Of a stretch of DNA of 7,064 nucleotides, positions 5,448 to 7,064 are shown in pieces; the first letter of the stretch is position 1, and each line of letters begins with the position of its first letter. The notes below the pieces were generated by a model, which saw nothing but the letters and a program-made list of their open reading frames with translations, made no database searches and was not told the origin of the DNA. The stretch covers positions 1 to 7,064 of the forward strand of contig JAUWLY010000146.1 in NCBI GenBank assembly GCA_030613445.1, in the 5' to 3' direction. Source of the DNA: Candidatus Stahliibacteriota bacterium (GTDB lineage Bacteria > Hydrothermota > Tepidihabitantia > SM23-42). The position numbers and the translations under genes are program-made.

Positions 5448-6704
5448 TTATTTGATTTTATTGCTGTAGTCTTGGCTTGTGAATTTCCTTACAAAAACCC
5501 TGGATTTGAGATCCTCAATCATCTCCTCATAGCTCTTTTGCAGCTCCTGTCCAGAAAGATAACCTGCAATACTTTCCCTCATTTCTTCAAAGGTCAGTAT
5601 CTTGCCAGGGATTTTTTCCCTGACATATATTAGATGGTAGCCATAAGGCGTGAGCATCGGGTCACTGAGTTCGTTTTGTTCAAGGCTCATGACAACTGAA
5701 TCGATGGGTGGTGTGAGTTGATTGACATAGTATTCACCTATATCAATATTAGGGTCGATCGAGTATTGCTTTGCCAGACTGTCAAAATCAACGCCTTGGC
5801 TTACAAATTCTTGAAGTCTCTGGGCAAGTTTTTCATAACGCAGTGTATCCGCGCTCGTGACCCTTACCTTGATCAGGATCTGCCTGATCAACACCCAATC
5901 CGACCCTTTATTTAAAACCTCAGCTATGTGATAACCAAACCTTGTAAGAAAGGGTTCGGATACAACACCAGGTTTCAGCTTGAATACTATGCCCTCAAAT
6001 TCCTCGAGCGTCTCACCACGTTTAACCTTGCCGAGCATACCACCTTTGTACTTCGAGTTCTGGTCATCAGAAAATTCCTGAGCAATGACAGCGAAATCAC
6101 TACCCGTATAAAGCAGCTGGTACACTTCTGCGGCTTCAGCAAACGCTCGTCTAAGCTCTGCTTCACTCGCCTGGATCGCCAAAAGGATATGACCAAGTTT
6201 TACGCGATCTGGACTTACCGCAATTGAATCCTTGTTCTCATCATAAAATCGTCTGACCGCAATGGGCGATATCCTGGCTTTTGTGGCAAACTTCTTCTGA
6301 ATAACTCCTTGCATGATCAAATCAGTTCTGAGGTTCTCCATATTGTATTTCTTAAGTTCTTCCAGAGTTATTCCACTCCTTTTCAGATCTTCGTAGAAAT
6401 CAGCTTCTGAAGGATAATTCTCTTTGATTTCCTCAAGTCTCTTATCGACCTGTATTTCAATTTCTTGGTCGCTAACTGTTATTGATTCGTTCTCGGCTTC
6501 AATCATCACGAGCTTTCGTGAAATCAGTTGGTCAAGAACATGATCTCGCAACTCCTCCAATGTTGTAAATTTTTCCATGGTCGCTCGATCGCTCTGCAGA
6601 AAACCTATATTCTCCACAACTTCACTTTCCAGAATAATATTACTACCGACGTATGCTGCGATATGATCAGCCGATGCTGTAATTATGAAAAGAAGAACAA
6701 ACAC
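5448..6704 (-). CDS. SurA-like periplasmic chaperone / peptidyl-prolyl cis-trans isomerase with two PpiC (parvulin) domains
   Basis: This 418-residue protein likely escorts unfolded outer-membrane and secreted proteins in the periplasm and may isomerise prolyl bonds. The signal peptide is VFVLLFIITASA with cleavage after Ala12 (read with Met for GTG). A SurA-N-type helical region covers about 13-160 (AAYVGSNIILESEVVE, then DQLISRKLVMIEAE). The first parvulin domain, about 168-265, is canonical: LGHILL, FAVIAQEFSDDQNSKYKGG, LKPGVVSEPFLTRFGYHI. The second, about 270-365, is divergent: it keeps IRQILI, SLAKQYSID and the end motif LTPYGYHLIYV, but has a shortened GEYYVNQLTPP in place of the usual GG-x-LG segment, as in relatives with an inactive parvulin domain. 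The size fits SurA. The start is odd: GTG follows directly after an in-frame TAA, with no Shine-Dalgarno. The upstream gene ends 14 bases away, so the two are co-transcribed and probably translationally coupled. SurA is the closest named family, but orthology is not proven. Confidence 0.9.
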   Translation of the reverse strand: MFVLLFIITASADHIAAYVGSNIILESEVVENIGFLQSDRATMEKFTTLEELRDHVLDQLISRKLVMIEAENESITVSDQEIEIQVDKRLEEIKENYPSEADFYEDLKRSGITLEELKKYNMENLRTDLIMQGVIQKKFATKARISPIAVRRFYDENKDSIAVSPDRVKLGHILLAIQASEAELRRAFAEAAEVYQLLYTGSDFAVIAQEFSDDQNSKYKGGMLGKVKRGETLEEFEGIVFKLKPGVVSEPFLTRFGYHIAEVLNKGSDWVLIRQILIKVRVTSADTLRYEKLAQRLQEFVSQGVDFDSLAKQYSIDPNIDIGEYYVNQLTPPIDSVVMSLEQNELSDPMLTPYGYHLIYVREKIPGKILTFEEMRESIAGYLSGQELQKSYEEMIEDLKSRVFVRKFTSQDYSNKIK

Positions 6705-6722
6705 TTATTGGCGAATAGTCAT
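6705..6722 (-). other. ATGA stop/start overlap followed by a five-codon mini-frame ending in TAA, in frame with the SurA-like gene
   Basis: The ATG at 6722-6720 overlaps the TGA stop of the upstream gene (6721-6719) as ATGA, the classic coupled arrangement. It reads Met-Thr-Ile-Arg-Gln and then hits TAA at 6707-6705, directly before the GTG at 6704, all in one frame. Without the TAA the chaperone would have the signal peptide MTIRQ-x-VFVLLFIITASA, with the expected basic residue. The ATG is therefore probably the ancestral start and the TAA a mutation, an assembly error, or part of a reinitiation arrangement. Confidence 0.6.
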
Positions 6723-7064
6723 TCTATCAAAAGAGAGATATCGATCTCAATCTTGTAATAAGTCTTTAGACTATCAACATACGCAGTCAAGAAATCCTGA
6801 TACTGTTTTTGTAAGAGATAATTGTAGATTGCTGAACTATACTTGTCATAATCGGCTTTGGCATAAACTTTCCTCTTGTCGACCAACTTAACTATCAAGT
6901 AGGTTCCTTGAATGTAAGGAATTATATCAGAAACCTCGCCCTCCTTCAGGTTGAAGATAATCTCTTCAGTACCGTAGTCAGATATCGTTCCCCGATAGAG
7001 AAAATCCGTGATAACTTTAGGATCATCAGGATTCTCCATCCTGGTCAGGGAGCGTTCCCGAGCC
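6719..7064 (-). CDS. PpiC/SurA-like peptidyl-prolyl isomerase or chaperone, C-terminal 114 residues (5' end beyond window)
   Basis: The frame is open from the right edge of the window to TGA at 6719-6721. An internal ATG at 7039 is not needed as a start, because eight codons upstream (ARERSLTR) are also open. The visible part has the C-terminal half of a parvulin domain: ISDYGTEEIIFNLKEGEVSD, then IIPYIQGTYLIVKLVDKRKVY, matching the family pattern of aromatic/hydrophobic strand, KxGEVSD, and G-[YF]-x-[IL]-[IV]-x-[LV]. A helical tail (DKYSSAIYNYLLQKQYQDFLTAYVDSL) follows, as in PrsA/SurA-type foldases. Its stop overlaps an ATG of the next gene, another SurA-like protein, so two chaperone-like genes stand in tandem. 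Any N-terminal signal peptide or lipobox is outside the window. The family call rests on half a domain. Confidence 0.75.
   Translation of the reverse strand, partial: ARERSLTRMENPDDPKVITDFLYRGTISDYGTEEIIFNLKEGEVSDIIPYIQGTYLIVKLVDKRKVYAKADYDKYSSAIYNYLLQKQYQDFLTAYVDSLKTYYKIEIDISLLIE

Overview
The window reads as chromosomal DNA from an uncultured, didermic (outer-membrane-bearing) bacterium with moderate, slightly AT-rich base composition. The evidence is exported periplasmic chaperones, an outer-membrane-type beta-barrel ending in phenylalanine, and several signal peptides. The style (secreted beta-rich Asp-box-like proteins, an exported M1 peptidase, short intergenic hairpin repeats) recalls candidate phyla such as WOR-3/Stahlbacteria or Cloacimonadota. 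That placement is an impression, not something the sequence proves.

All five genes lie on the minus strand, so the biological order runs from the right edge to the left. First is the C-terminal end of a PpiC/SurA-like protein (7064-6719, cut by the window). It is followed almost immediately by a complete SurA-like periplasmic peptidyl-prolyl isomerase (6704-5448). Its likely original ATG overlaps the upstream stop as ATGA, but an in-frame TAA separates that ATG from the GTG now available. A 249-base gap with three hairpins follows. Next is an 898-residue exported M1-family zinc metallopeptidase (5198-2502) whose last ~310 residues look like an Omp85/BamA-type outer-membrane barrel. This fusion is the most interesting object in the window. 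A 287-base gap then carries two copies of an ~85-100 base repeat that can fold into a three-way junction. After it come a tRNA nucleotidyltransferase/poly(A) polymerase-family gene with an HD domain (2214-856) and the N-terminal 272 residues of a secreted Cys- and aromatic-rich protein that runs off the left edge (816-1).

The two chaperone-like genes and the barrel protein form a plausible envelope-biogenesis neighbourhood, since SurA-type chaperones carry unfolded barrels across the periplasm. The tRNA enzyme is a housekeeping gene with its own promoter. Sigma70-like promoters can be read before the M1 gene and the tRNA enzyme gene, each with its -10 element only 6-7 bases from the ATG and no usable Shine-Dalgarno, which suggests leaderless mRNAs. 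The last gene instead has a strong GGAGG Shine-Dalgarno. No RNA genes, CRISPR arrays, transposase genes or phage genes were seen. No gene-free stretch exceeds 300 bases.
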